The notes under the pieces are model-generated. The model saw nothing but the letters and a program-made list of their open reading frames with translations, ran no database searches and was not told the origin of the DNA. 5,588 bases of DNA from UBA668 sp031413415 (GTDB lineage Bacteria > Actinomycetota > Acidimicrobiia > Acidimicrobiales > Ilumatobacteraceae): positions 1 through 5,588 of the forward strand of contig JANOET010000122.1 in the NCBI GenBank assembly GCA_031413415.1, in the 5' to 3' direction. Of the stretch, positions 1-5,056 are shown in pieces; position 1 is the first letter of the stretch, and the number at the start of each line of letters is the position of its first letter. Made by a program: the position numbers and the translations under genes.

Positions 1-487
1 CCGGGGTCGTGATCGTCGCGCCGGGATCGGCGTCGGTGATGGTGACGGTCGGCGCCGTGAGATAGCCCGACCCGGGCGTGGTCACGGTGACCGTGATCGT
101 GCCGGCGACGTCGACGGCGGCAGTTGCCACCGCCAACGTGCCGCCTGCGGAGGGAGCGCTGAAGGTCACGACCGGGGTGACGTAGCCGATGCCCGAGTCG
201 CTGACGATGACGCCGTCGACGCCGCCACTCGCCTGCGCGGTGGCGATGGGTCCTGCGACCGTCACCAGTGCGTTCGGCATGACCTGCGGGGTGTTCGCCC
301 AGTTCGGATAGGGGCCGAAGTAGTGCGGCACCTTGGTGGCGTCGGTGGCCGACAGCGGCGCTGCCTCGGCCTTTCCCGAGCCGGCGAAGCGCGCCGTCTG
401 TGGCGCCACCGTCGCCACCGTGGCGATGGCGATCACCGCCCCCACGAGTGCCCGCCAACGTCGAAGTCCACGTGTCCTGGTCGTCAT
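1..487 (-). CDS. Secreted protein with GxGY beta-repeats, N-terminal part (runs off left edge)
   Basis: The frame is open from an ATG at 487 to the left edge (162 codons seen). Residues 1-45 look like a Sec signal peptide: a basic start (RTRGLRRWR), a hydrophobic core (about 13-28) and an Ala-rich possible cleavage zone (about 30-43). A short segment with HYFGPYPNWANTPQ (residues 55-68) follows. Two imperfect repeats of about 37 residues then come at 88-125 and 126-162, sharing a G-x-GY-x(2-3)-P-x-VT core (SGIGYVTPVVTF and PGSGYLTAPTVTI); they are rich in V, T and I and probably beta-structured. The start is supported by an AGGAAGGG Shine-Dalgarno (496-503) with 8-base spacing. No catalytic domain is visible in this fragment. 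The YFGPYPNWAN segment reminds me of the N-terminus of some large secreted multicopper oxidases, but this is recall only; it could equally be a surface or adhesin-like protein. Confidence 0.75.
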   Translation of the reverse strand, partial: MTTRTRGLRRWRALVGAVIAIATVATVAPQTARFAGSGKAEAAPLSATDATKVPHYFGPYPNWANTPQVMPNALVTVAGPIATAQASGGVDGVIVSDSGIGYVTPVVTFSAPSAGGTLAVATAAVDVAGTITVTVTTPGSGYLTAPTVTITDADPGATITTP

Positions 488-555
488 TACTCCCGCCCTT
501 CCTCGATACCCGTCGTCCGGCGTTAGTCTTACGACTCGACGCCCCACGTCGTAGG

Positions 556-584
556 ACCATACGGTGCGAACCTGAAAAGGTCAG
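556..584 (-). promoter_or_regulatory. Candidate promoter of the secreted-protein gene
   Basis: Read on the minus strand, there is a -35-like CTGACC (579-584) and a -10-like TATGGT (556-561), separated by exactly 17 bases. Each matches four of six positions of the primary sigma consensus. A start near 549 would give a leader of about 60 bases before the ATG at 487. The -35 lies inside the half-site cluster at 570-599, so a bound regulator would be expected to control access. Inferred from sequence alone. Confidence 0.4.
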
Positions 585-599
585 TAGGTAAAATGACCT
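570..599. promoter_or_regulatory. Putative operator: four AGGT/ACCT half-sites at 8-base phasing
   Basis: Four hexamers lie exactly 2 bases apart: ACCTGA (570-575), AGGTCA (578-583), AGGTAA (586-591) and TGACCT (594-599). The second and fourth form a perfect 6-base inverted repeat with a 10-base spacer; the second and third are near-direct repeats; TAGGT (585-589) and ACCTA (596-600) form another perfect inverted pair. The cluster overlaps the candidate -35 of the leftward gene and includes TAAAAT (589-594), which resembles a -10 on the plus strand. The arrangement fits a multimeric or dimeric transcription factor site; the factor is unknown. Confidence 0.4.
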
Positions 600-865
600 A
601 TTTCCCACCAGGGGTGATGTCGGATTGATCTGATCTCACGTTGTGCGTTCGATCCCGCACGTAACACACCCTCCCGCTGGTGCATCGGCGACGACACGCG
701 CGGAACCACCACAGATCTTCACCGTGTCGACACCGTAGCCACCGGCAGTGACGACGAAGCCCGACGGTCGGCCCGGTCGATCAGGTTCCAGTGCTGATGT
801 CCAAGGGGGTATTTGGTCCGTGTTCATGGCGACCGATGGCGTTGTACAACAGGGTCAGCGGAACG

Positions 866-871
866 AGGAGG
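866..871 (+). promoter_or_regulatory. Shine-Dalgarno that sets the EAL gene start
   Basis: A perfect AGGAGG lies 9 bases before the ATG at 881. The next in-frame ATG, at 902, has only a weak GGGCGG-like sequence before it. The site therefore supports 881 as the start. Confidence 0.8.
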
Positions 872-880
872 CTGTAGCCG

Positions 881-2659
881 ATGCGGCGATCAGGGCGGCA
901 GATGAACGACGATCAGGACGTGTCGCCGGTCGCCGTCCTCGACACGCCGGCGACGGCGGTGTTGCAGTCACAGTCCGATGGACAGTTGGCGATCCTGCTC
1001 ACCGGCCTCCTCGAGTCCGCGCACACCGAGATCGCGGTGGTCGACGAACAGGCACGGGTGATGGCGACGAACCAGCCGTTCCGCGACCAGTTCCTGCACG
1101 GCGGCGACAGCACCGGCATGGTGCTCGCCGAGCTGGTGGCTCGTGTCGAAGAGCCGCCCTTGCTGGACATGCTCGACGCGATCAGCCAGTGCATCGCCTT
1201 CGGCGAGGAGATCGACATGTACTCGCGCGACCGTGTGCTCGACCGCGACCGCTGGCTCGACGTCAACGTCAGCCCGCTGCGGTTGCGACCGGGAGTGGTC
1301 CTGCGTGCACGCGACGTCACCGATCTGGTCGAGGCTGCCCGCTCCGGGCGAATCGGACGGTCCCACGACCCGCTCACCGGTCTGTTGTCGTCCGAGGGCC
1401 TGGAAGAGCTGGTCACGGCCGACACCTGGCAGTCCGCGGCCGTCCTGTGTGTGGTGATGCTCGACATCGACCAGTTCAGCATCATCCGCCAGACGCTCGG
1501 CTACGCCGCCGCCGACGCACTGCTGTGCGAGGTGGCCCGCAGCCTGCAACGCACGGCCCCGATCGATGCACAGATCGCCCGCACGCTCGGCGACACGTTC
1601 TGCGTCGTGTTCGAGCCGCAGTCGGCATCCGACGTCGATCGGGTCTCGTCACAGTTGCGCGACGCGGTCCGCCAACCGGTGACCATCCGCGGCCGAGCGG
1701 TCCGCATCACCGCATCGGTGGGGAGCACGCTCACGAGCGTCGACACCACGCTCGAAACCTCTTTGCAGCACGCCGAACTCGCGATGCAGGAGGCCACCAA
1801 GCGCGGCGGGAACCGCTGCGTCACGTACGACGCCGAACTCGCCGAACCGCAGGAAGGCATGATTCGGCTGTGGAACGCACTGCGCAGTGCGTTGCAGTTC
1901 CGCCAGATGGAGGTCTGGTTCCAGCCGGTGGTCAGCCTGGCCACCGACAAGCCCGTCGGTGCCGAGGCACTCTGCCGGTGGCACCACCCCCAGTTCGGCG
2001 ACGTGTCACCCGGCGAGTTCATCCCCATCGCCGAACGGAACTCCGAGATCCTGAACATCGGCGCCTTCGTGCACGGGCGGGCGGCCGAGACGATGAACGC
2101 GCTTCGCGCCAGCCGCGTCCAACCGATGAGCAACTTCCAGATCTCGGTGAACGCGTCTCCGAACGAGTTGGCATGGCCCGAGTTCGCCCGGAACATGCTC
2201 GCCCGGATCGCCGCCAACGAGGCGCGACCCGAGTGGTTCGCGCTCGACATCACCGAAGCGGCGTTGCTGCAACGCGACGAGGCCGTCCACCAAAACCTGC
2301 GGCTGCTGCGCGCCGCAGGCGTCACCCTCTCGCTCGACGACTTCGGCACCGGCTATTCGTCGCTGGAGCGGTTGCGCGACATTCCGGTCGACCGGGTCAA
2401 GATCGATCGCCGATTCGTCGCCGCGCTGCACGAGGACGAGCGCAGCGAACGGATCATCGCGGCCATCGTGGCCCTCGCCGACGAGTTGGGGATGGACACC
2501 GTCGCCGAAGGCGTCGAGACGGCAGAGCAGGCCAGACGCCTCCGTGCCCTCGGCTGTCGCTCGGCACAGGGTTTCCTGTTCGCGCCCGCCGTGCCCGACA
2601 GTGAGTTGCCAGACGTGCTGCGCGACCTGGCGAACGTGGCCGACCACCGCGGCTGGTGA
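881..2659 (+). CDS. PAS - degenerate GGDEF - EAL protein, predicted c-di-GMP phosphodiesterase
   Basis: 592 residues with no membrane segment or signal peptide, so probably cytoplasmic. Residues about 35-155 look like a PAS sensor domain ending in the linker RARDVTDLVEAAR. A GGDEF-fold domain follows (about 160-318): DPLTGL at 163-168 and LDIDQF at 194-199 are kept, but the signature is LGDTF (236-240) instead of GGDEF, and the RxxD inhibitory site is missing, so cyclase activity is unlikely. The EAL domain (about 325-585) is intact: Q348, E362-A-L-C-R-W, N424, E459, D486-D487 in DDFGTGYSS, K507 in VKID, E543 in VAEGVE and Q563 in QGF. These are the known metal-binding and catalytic positions of active EAL enzymes, which hydrolyse c-di-GMP to pGpG. 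The degenerate GGDEF may act as an allosteric GTP sensor, as in Caulobacter PdeA (CC3396). The gene is convergent with the BldD-like/hemW frame. The ligand of the PAS domain is unknown. Confidence 0.92.
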   Translation: MRRSGRQMNDDQDVSPVAVLDTPATAVLQSQSDGQLAILLTGLLESAHTEIAVVDEQARVMATNQPFRDQFLHGGDSTGMVLAELVARVEEPPLLDMLDAISQCIAFGEEIDMYSRDRVLDRDRWLDVNVSPLRLRPGVVLRARDVTDLVEAARSGRIGRSHDPLTGLLSSEGLEELVTADTWQSAAVLCVVMLDIDQFSIIRQTLGYAAADALLCEVARSLQRTAPIDAQIARTLGDTFCVVFEPQSASDVDRVSSQLRDAVRQPVTIRGRAVRITASVGSTLTSVDTTLETSLQHAELAMQEATKRGGNRCVTYDAELAEPQEGMIRLWNALRSALQFRQMEVWFQPVVSLATDKPVGAEALCRWHHPQFGDVSPGEFIPIAERNSEILNIGAFVHGRAAETMNALRASRVQPMSNFQISVNASPNELAWPEFARNMLARIAANEARPEWFALDITEAALLQRDEAVHQNLRLLRAAGVTLSLDDFGTGYSSLERLRDIPVDRVKIDRRFVAALHEDERSERIIAAIVALADELGMDTVAEGVETAEQARRLRALGCRSAQGFLFAPAVPDSELPDVLRDLANVADHRGW

Positions 2660-2665
2660 GCCGCG
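2648..2665. terminator. GC hairpin at the convergent gene junction
   Basis: A perfect 7-base stem, CGCGGCT (2648-2654) and AGCCGCG (2659-2665), encloses the 4-base loop GGTG and spans the TGA of the EAL gene. It sits in the 19-base gap between two convergent genes and could slow or end transcription from either side. There is no T-run after it on either strand, so it is not a classical intrinsic terminator. Confidence 0.4.
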
Positions 2666-2678
2666 TCGTGGCAAGCGC

Positions 2679-3725
2679 TCAACGCAGGCGCATCGCCACT
2701 TCGTTGGCCAGCAGGCGGCCCTGGCGGGTGAGCCGTGCCGTACCGTCGTGCACCTCCACCAATTCGTCGAGGCCATCGAGATCGAGCGCCTCGACCGGCA
2801 CTCCGCCCCGCATCCGCAACCGCAACTGCAACCCTTCGACGCGACGGGTCTCGTCGTCGAGCGACTCGCCAGCCGCCTCGGTGTGTTCCCCGGCCTCGAC
2901 CGCTGCCAGGTAGCGCTCAGGTGTGCGCAGATTCCACCAACGGCGCCCTCCACGGTGGCTGTGCGCCGCGCAGCCGACACCGAGGTAGTCACCCTGCTCC
3001 CAGTACAGGACGTTGTGCCGGCACTCGTGGCCGGGCAACGCCCAGTTGCTGACCTCGTAGTTCACCCGGCCAGCGGCCGTGAGGAGGTCGTCGGCCAGTT
3101 CGTACTTGTCGGCCAGGTCATCGTCGTCGGGGTGCCGATGCGGCTCGTCGAACAACGGGGTGCCGGCCTCGATGGTGAGCGCATAGGCGGACACGTGCGG
3201 CGGTTCCAGGGCGAGGGCACCTTCCAGCGTCGTGCGCCAATCGTCGACCGACTCACCGGCCCCGCCGTAGATGAGGTCCATGTTGAAGGTGTCGATGCCC
3301 GCCGCACGAACGGAGGCGACGGCGCGCTCGACGTTGGCCGGAAGATGCGTGCGCCCCAGCGAGCCGAGCACGTGCGGCACCATCGACTGCACACCGATGC
3401 TGACTCGGTTCACGCCAGCCGCCGCATAGACGTGCATCAGTTCGTCGGTCACGTCGTCGGGGTTGCACTCGACGGTCACCTCCGCGCCCTTCACCGTCGG
3501 AATGGCGCGCAGCACGTCGGCCAGCCGGTGCGGGTCGACGAGCGTCGGCGTACCGCCGCCGACGAACACGCTGGTCACGGGAGCCAGCGCGGCACGACCG
3601 ATCTCGGCTCGCAGGGCGGCCATGTAGCGCTCCTGCAGGTGATGGCGGTCGGTCCAGGTCGCAAACGCGCAGTAGTCACATCGCTGCGCACAGAAGGGAA
3701 TGTGGACGTAGACGCCGAAGGCCAC
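2679..3725 (-). CDS. hemW: HemW-type radical SAM heme chaperone (C-terminal part of the fused frame)
   Basis: The native start is probably the GTG at 3723-3725, giving VAFGVYVHIPFC, a typical HemW beginning, and 348 residues. The 4Fe-4S motif is CAQRCDYCAF, that is CxxxCxxC (fusion numbering C188, C192, C195) followed by A-F. HemN has a fourth Cys there, so this is the HemW branch rather than a true coproporphyrinogen III dehydrogenase. GGGTPT, the VECNPDDVT stretch, VSIGVQS, and the HemW signature YEVSNWALPGHECRHN with YWEQGDYLGVGCAAHSH follow in the usual order. A short C-terminal HemN_C-like domain ends LTRQGRLLANEVAMRLR. HemW binds heme and delivers it to client proteins in bacteria; older annotation calls it oxygen-independent coproporphyrinogen oxidase. 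In the one-copy reading its GTG shares one base with the TAG of the regulator, so translation would be coupled. No Shine-Dalgarno is visible before the GTG. Confidence 0.88.
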   Translation of the reverse strand: MAFGVYVHIPFCAQRCDYCAFATWTDRHHLQERYMAALRAEIGRAALAPVTSVFVGGGTPTLVDPHRLADVLRAIPTVKGAEVTVECNPDDVTDELMHVYAAAGVNRVSIGVQSMVPHVLGSLGRTHLPANVERAVASVRAAGIDTFNMDLIYGGAGESVDDWRTTLEGALALEPPHVSAYALTIEAGTPLFDEPHRHPDDDDLADKYELADDLLTAAGRVNYEVSNWALPGHECRHNVLYWEQGDYLGVGCAAHSHRGGRRWWNLRTPERYLAAVEAGEHTEAAGESLDDETRRVEGLQLRLRMRGGVPVEALDLDGLDELVEVHDGTARLTRQGRLLANEVAMRLR

Positions 3726-4253
3726 TACGCGGGGCGATAGAGCAGATCGAGCGCGTCGAGGCGCTGACCCACCTGGTCGACCCACCTGGTCGACCGGCAC
3801 GTCGAGCATCGCGGCGATGGCCCGGGTGTCGTCGCCGCGCACGGTGATGACCTTGCCGTTGAAGTCCTGACGCTGCACCTGGATCATCTTCAGGAAGCGA
3901 GTGAGCATCTCGAACGGCTGGCCGGTCAACTGGCTCAGCTTGAGCAGGTCGACCGCAAGTTTCTTGCGCGCCTCGGCGTCTCCCTCGGCGGCCGGGACTG
4001 CGTCCTCGCGCGGCAGCAGCTGGTCGACGGGCACGGTGTAGAACTTGGCCAAGCGCTCGAGACGAGGCACCGAGATGGCTCGCTCACCGCGCTCGTAGGC
4101 GCCCAGCACGGATGCCTTGAACTCTTCCTGCGAGGTGGCCTCGACCTCCTGCAGCGACAACCGCTTCTGGCGGCGAATGACCCGCAACCGCTCGCCGACC
4201 TTGCGGCTGTACGGCGAGGAGGCGACGTCATCATCGAATTCGCGCATGCTCAT
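2679..4253 (-). CDS. BldD-like regulator fused in frame to HemW (frame created by a 13-base duplication)
   Basis: As written, one open frame of 524 codons runs from ATG at 4253 to TGA at 2679-2681. Residues 1-158 are a BldD-family DNA-binding and c-di-GMP-binding protein. Residues 159-176 are a basic, low-complexity linker resembling neither family (RPGGSAPRRARSALSPRV). Residues 177-524 are a complete HemW-type radical SAM protein. I know of no family with this architecture. The join lies at a 13-base tandem repeat (3766-3795); with one copy the frame splits into two normal genes, a 171-residue regulator ending in TAG and hemW from GTG at 3725. The likely reading is a recent frameshift or a sequence error. 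If the sequence is right, the cell makes either a fusion protein or, by internal initiation at 3725, some free HemW. The start at 4253 has TAGGAG 9 bases upstream; a second ATG at 4247 is less well spaced. Confidence 0.85.
   Translation of the reverse strand: MSMREFDDDVASSPYSRKVGERLRVIRRQKRLSLQEVEATSQEEFKASVLGAYERGERAISVPRLERLAKFYTVPVDQLLPREDAVPAAEGDAEARKKLAVDLLKLSQLTGQPFEMLTRFLKMIQVQRQDFNGKVITVRGDDTRAIAAMLDVPVDQVGRPGGSAPRRARSALSPRVVAFGVYVHIPFCAQRCDYCAFATWTDRHHLQERYMAALRAEIGRAALAPVTSVFVGGGTPTLVDPHRLADVLRAIPTVKGAEVTVECNPDDVTDELMHVYAAAGVNRVSIGVQSMVPHVLGSLGRTHLPANVERAVASVRAAGIDTFNMDLIYGGAGESVDDWRTTLEGALALEPPHVSAYALTIEAGTPLFDEPHRHPDDDDLADKYELADDLLTAAGRVNYEVSNWALPGHECRHNVLYWEQGDYLGVGCAAHSHRGGRRWWNLRTPERYLAAVEAGEHTEAAGESLDDETRRVEGLQLRLRMRGGVPVEALDLDGLDELVEVHDGTARLTRQGRLLANEVAMRLR
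3725..4253 (-). CDS. BldD-like c-di-GMP-responsive transcription factor (N-terminal part of the fused frame)
   Basis: Residues about 14-80 form an Xre/HTH_3-type helix-turn-helix with the BldD pattern VGERLRVIRRQKRLSLQEVE, followed by LGAYERGERAISVPRLERLA. The C-terminal domain (about 96-158) contains QRQDFNGKVITVRGDD. This gives R128-x-D130, eight residues, then R139-x-x-D142, which matches RxD-x8-RxxD, the signature by which Streptomyces BldD binds tetrameric c-di-GMP and dimerises on DNA. With one copy of the 13-base repeat the protein would end VGQRLDALDLLYRPA-stop, 171 residues (Streptomyces BldD is about 167). That tail aligns well with the last helix of BldD, whereas the linker in the actual frame does not. 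In this sequence the last helix is therefore lost and replaced by the HemW fusion; the effect on function is unknown. BldD represses developmental genes in Streptomyces; whether this homologue does so here is inference. Confidence 0.8.
3766..3795. repeat. 13-base tandem duplication joining the two reading frames
   Basis: The unit GACCCACCTGGTC occurs at 3766-3778 and again, identical, at 3779-3791, followed by a partial third GACC (3792-3795). A single-copy ancestor would carry GACC at both ends of a 9-base core, which is the microhomology expected for slippage producing a 13-base duplication. Because 13 is not a multiple of 3, the duplication shifts the frame by one base and bypasses the TAG at 3725-3727. 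Confidence 0.95.
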
Positions 4254-4262
4254 CTACCCTGT

Positions 4263-4283
4263 CTCCTACCCGGCTTTGGCCGG
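4263..4283 (-). promoter_or_regulatory. Leader hairpin next to the Shine-Dalgarno of the BldD-like gene
   Basis: On the minus strand a perfect 5-base stem, CCGGC and GCCGG (4270-4274 with 4279-4283), has a 4-base loop and ends two bases before AGGAG (4263-4267). The AGGAG is 9 bases from the ATG at 4253 and decides that start over the in-frame ATG at 4247. The hairpin may stabilise the leader or affect ribosome access; the sequence gives no proof of regulation. Confidence 0.4.
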
Positions 4284-4314
4284 AATCCTCTGCTCCGTGG
4301 TGGCTCTACCGCAC

Positions 4315-4343
4315 AGTGTGGCATACCGTGACGACAATCACAA
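4315..4343 (-). promoter_or_regulatory. Candidate promoter of the BldD-like/hemW unit with a BldD-box core
   Basis: In the 104-base gap after rsmE, read on the minus strand, a -35-like TTGTGA (4338-4343) is followed by 17 bases and a -10-like CACACT (4315-4320) with the important A2 and T6 positions. Overlapping the -10 is the palindrome CACACTGTG (4312-4320). It contains ACACTGTG, which fits the central ACNCWGNG of the published BldD box NTNACNCWGNGTNAN, while the outer T and A positions do not match. Autoregulation, as known for Streptomyces BldD, is a reasonable inference. Transcription may also continue from rsmE. Confidence 0.35.
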
Positions 4344-4357
4344 CGGTCTGTGAAAAC

Positions 4358-5056
4358 TCAGCACGCTCCGTGGATTTTCGCAGGGCGAGTCAAGATGCCA
4401 CACGCCGCGGCAATCGCGGCGGTCTCGACCCGCAGCACCGTGTCGAGCAGGCGCACGTGCGGCACCGGAACCGCCAACTCATCGGCCGAGAACCCACCCT
4501 CGGGGCCCACCACCACCAGATCGGCCGAGGTGTCGACGGCCAGATCGAGGTGCCCATCGGGCTCGGCCAGCACCGCGCCGGGCCGGGCGACCACCTGGTC
4601 GAATGGCACCGGGCCATTCACGACCGGCAACCACACCCGCCGGCTCTGCGACGCGGCCTCGCGAGCGACCCGCCGCAGTCGTGCGAGCTGCTTGGCCCCC
4701 CGGTCGCCGTCCCATCGGACGATGCTGCGTGCGCAATGCAACAGCACGATCTCGGACACCCCCACCTCGGTGAGCTTCTGCACCATCCACTCGGCACGAT
4801 CGCCCTTGGGGATGGCCGCCGCGACGGTGCACGGCCGGGGCGGCGCCTCGTGGTACACGGCGCCGTCCGGCACCAACGCCCCGTCACCGGCGACCGTCGT
4901 GCGCCACGCACCAGCGCCGTCGCTGACGGTGACCACCTCGCCGTCGCGAAGACGCAGCACACGGAACAGATGATGAAGATCGTCAGGCGACGGCTCGGGC
5001 GAGTCGATCGAGCCGACGAACAGGTGCGCCGCGCTGGACCGCAGCGCCGGGTTCAC
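4358..5056 (-). CDS. rsmE: 16S rRNA (uracil(1498)-N3)-methyltransferase RsmE
   Basis: 232 residues, matching the size of the family. The N-terminal PUA-like part (about 1-70) has HLF at residues 11-13 and HHLFRVLRLRDGE (28-40). The SPOUT trefoil-knot domain (about 75-225) has KGDRAEWMVQKLTEVGV (84-100), REAASQSRR (132-140), the cofactor-binding loop VGPEGGFSADEL (183-194) and LLDTVLRVETAA (203-214). RsmE methylates N3 of U1498 of 16S rRNA in assembled 30S subunits using S-adenosylmethionine. The start is GTG at 5054-5056, overlapping the dnaJ stop by four bases (GTGA), with no clear Shine-Dalgarno, so it is probably translated by coupling to dnaJ. dnaJ followed by rsmE is a common actinobacterial order. 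Family assignment is firm. Confidence 0.93.
   Translation of the reverse strand: MNPALRSSAAHLFVGSIDSPEPSPDDLHHLFRVLRLRDGEVVTVSDGAGAWRTTVAGDGALVPDGAVYHEAPPRPCTVAAAIPKGDRAEWMVQKLTEVGVSEIVLLHCARSIVRWDGDRGAKQLARLRRVAREAASQSRRVWLPVVNGPVPFDQVVARPGAVLAEPDGHLDLAVDTSADLVVVGPEGGFSADELAVPVPHVRLLDTVLRVETAAIAAACGILTRPAKIHGAC

Larger units (their letters stand above)
488..880. other. Divergent intergenic region (about 390 bases)
   Basis: I see no convincing gene here. It carries the control regions for the leftward secreted-protein gene and, presumably, the rightward EAL gene. Besides the half-site cluster it holds an inverted repeat TACGAC (530-535) / GTCGTA (548-553), an inverted repeat GTGCG (643-647) / CGCAC (656-660), and two perfect 10-base palindromes, GTGTCGACAC (724-733) and GTTGTACAAC (841-850). 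A weak plus-strand -35/-10 pair, TTGATC (625-630) and TTCGAT (648-653) at 17-base spacing, is possible but not persuasive. No conserved cyclic-di-GMP riboswitch core could be recognised in the long leader. Confidence 0.6.

Noticed and set aside
353..487. A Tat (twin-arginine) signal in the secreted protein
   Set aside because: The basic N-region has LRRWRAL, but the twin Arg lacks the usual following F-L-K pattern; a Sec signal is the safer reading.
661..670. A BldD-box half-site (TAACACA) upstream of the EAL gene
   Set aside because: Only the left half matches the consensus and the right half is lost, so it is too weak to claim direct BldD control of the EAL gene.
636..827. A possible 63-residue minus-strand gene in the divergent region
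   Set aside because: No Shine-Dalgarno before its ATG, no recognisable motif, and it would lie within the leader of the EAL gene; not supportable without conservation data.
600..880. A c-di-GMP riboswitch in the long leader of the EAL gene
   Set aside because: The location is attractive, but I could not find the conserved core of class I or II riboswitches, only short palindromes.
748..2604. A 618-codon plus-strand frame overlapping the EAL gene
   Set aside because: It is extremely rich in Arg, Pro and Gly, has no recognisable domain, and lies in another frame of a gene with unmistakable EAL motifs; a GC-rich shadow.
2544..3740. A 398-codon plus-strand frame opposite hemW
   Set aside because: It is the antisense of a clear HemW sequence and shows no protein family of its own.
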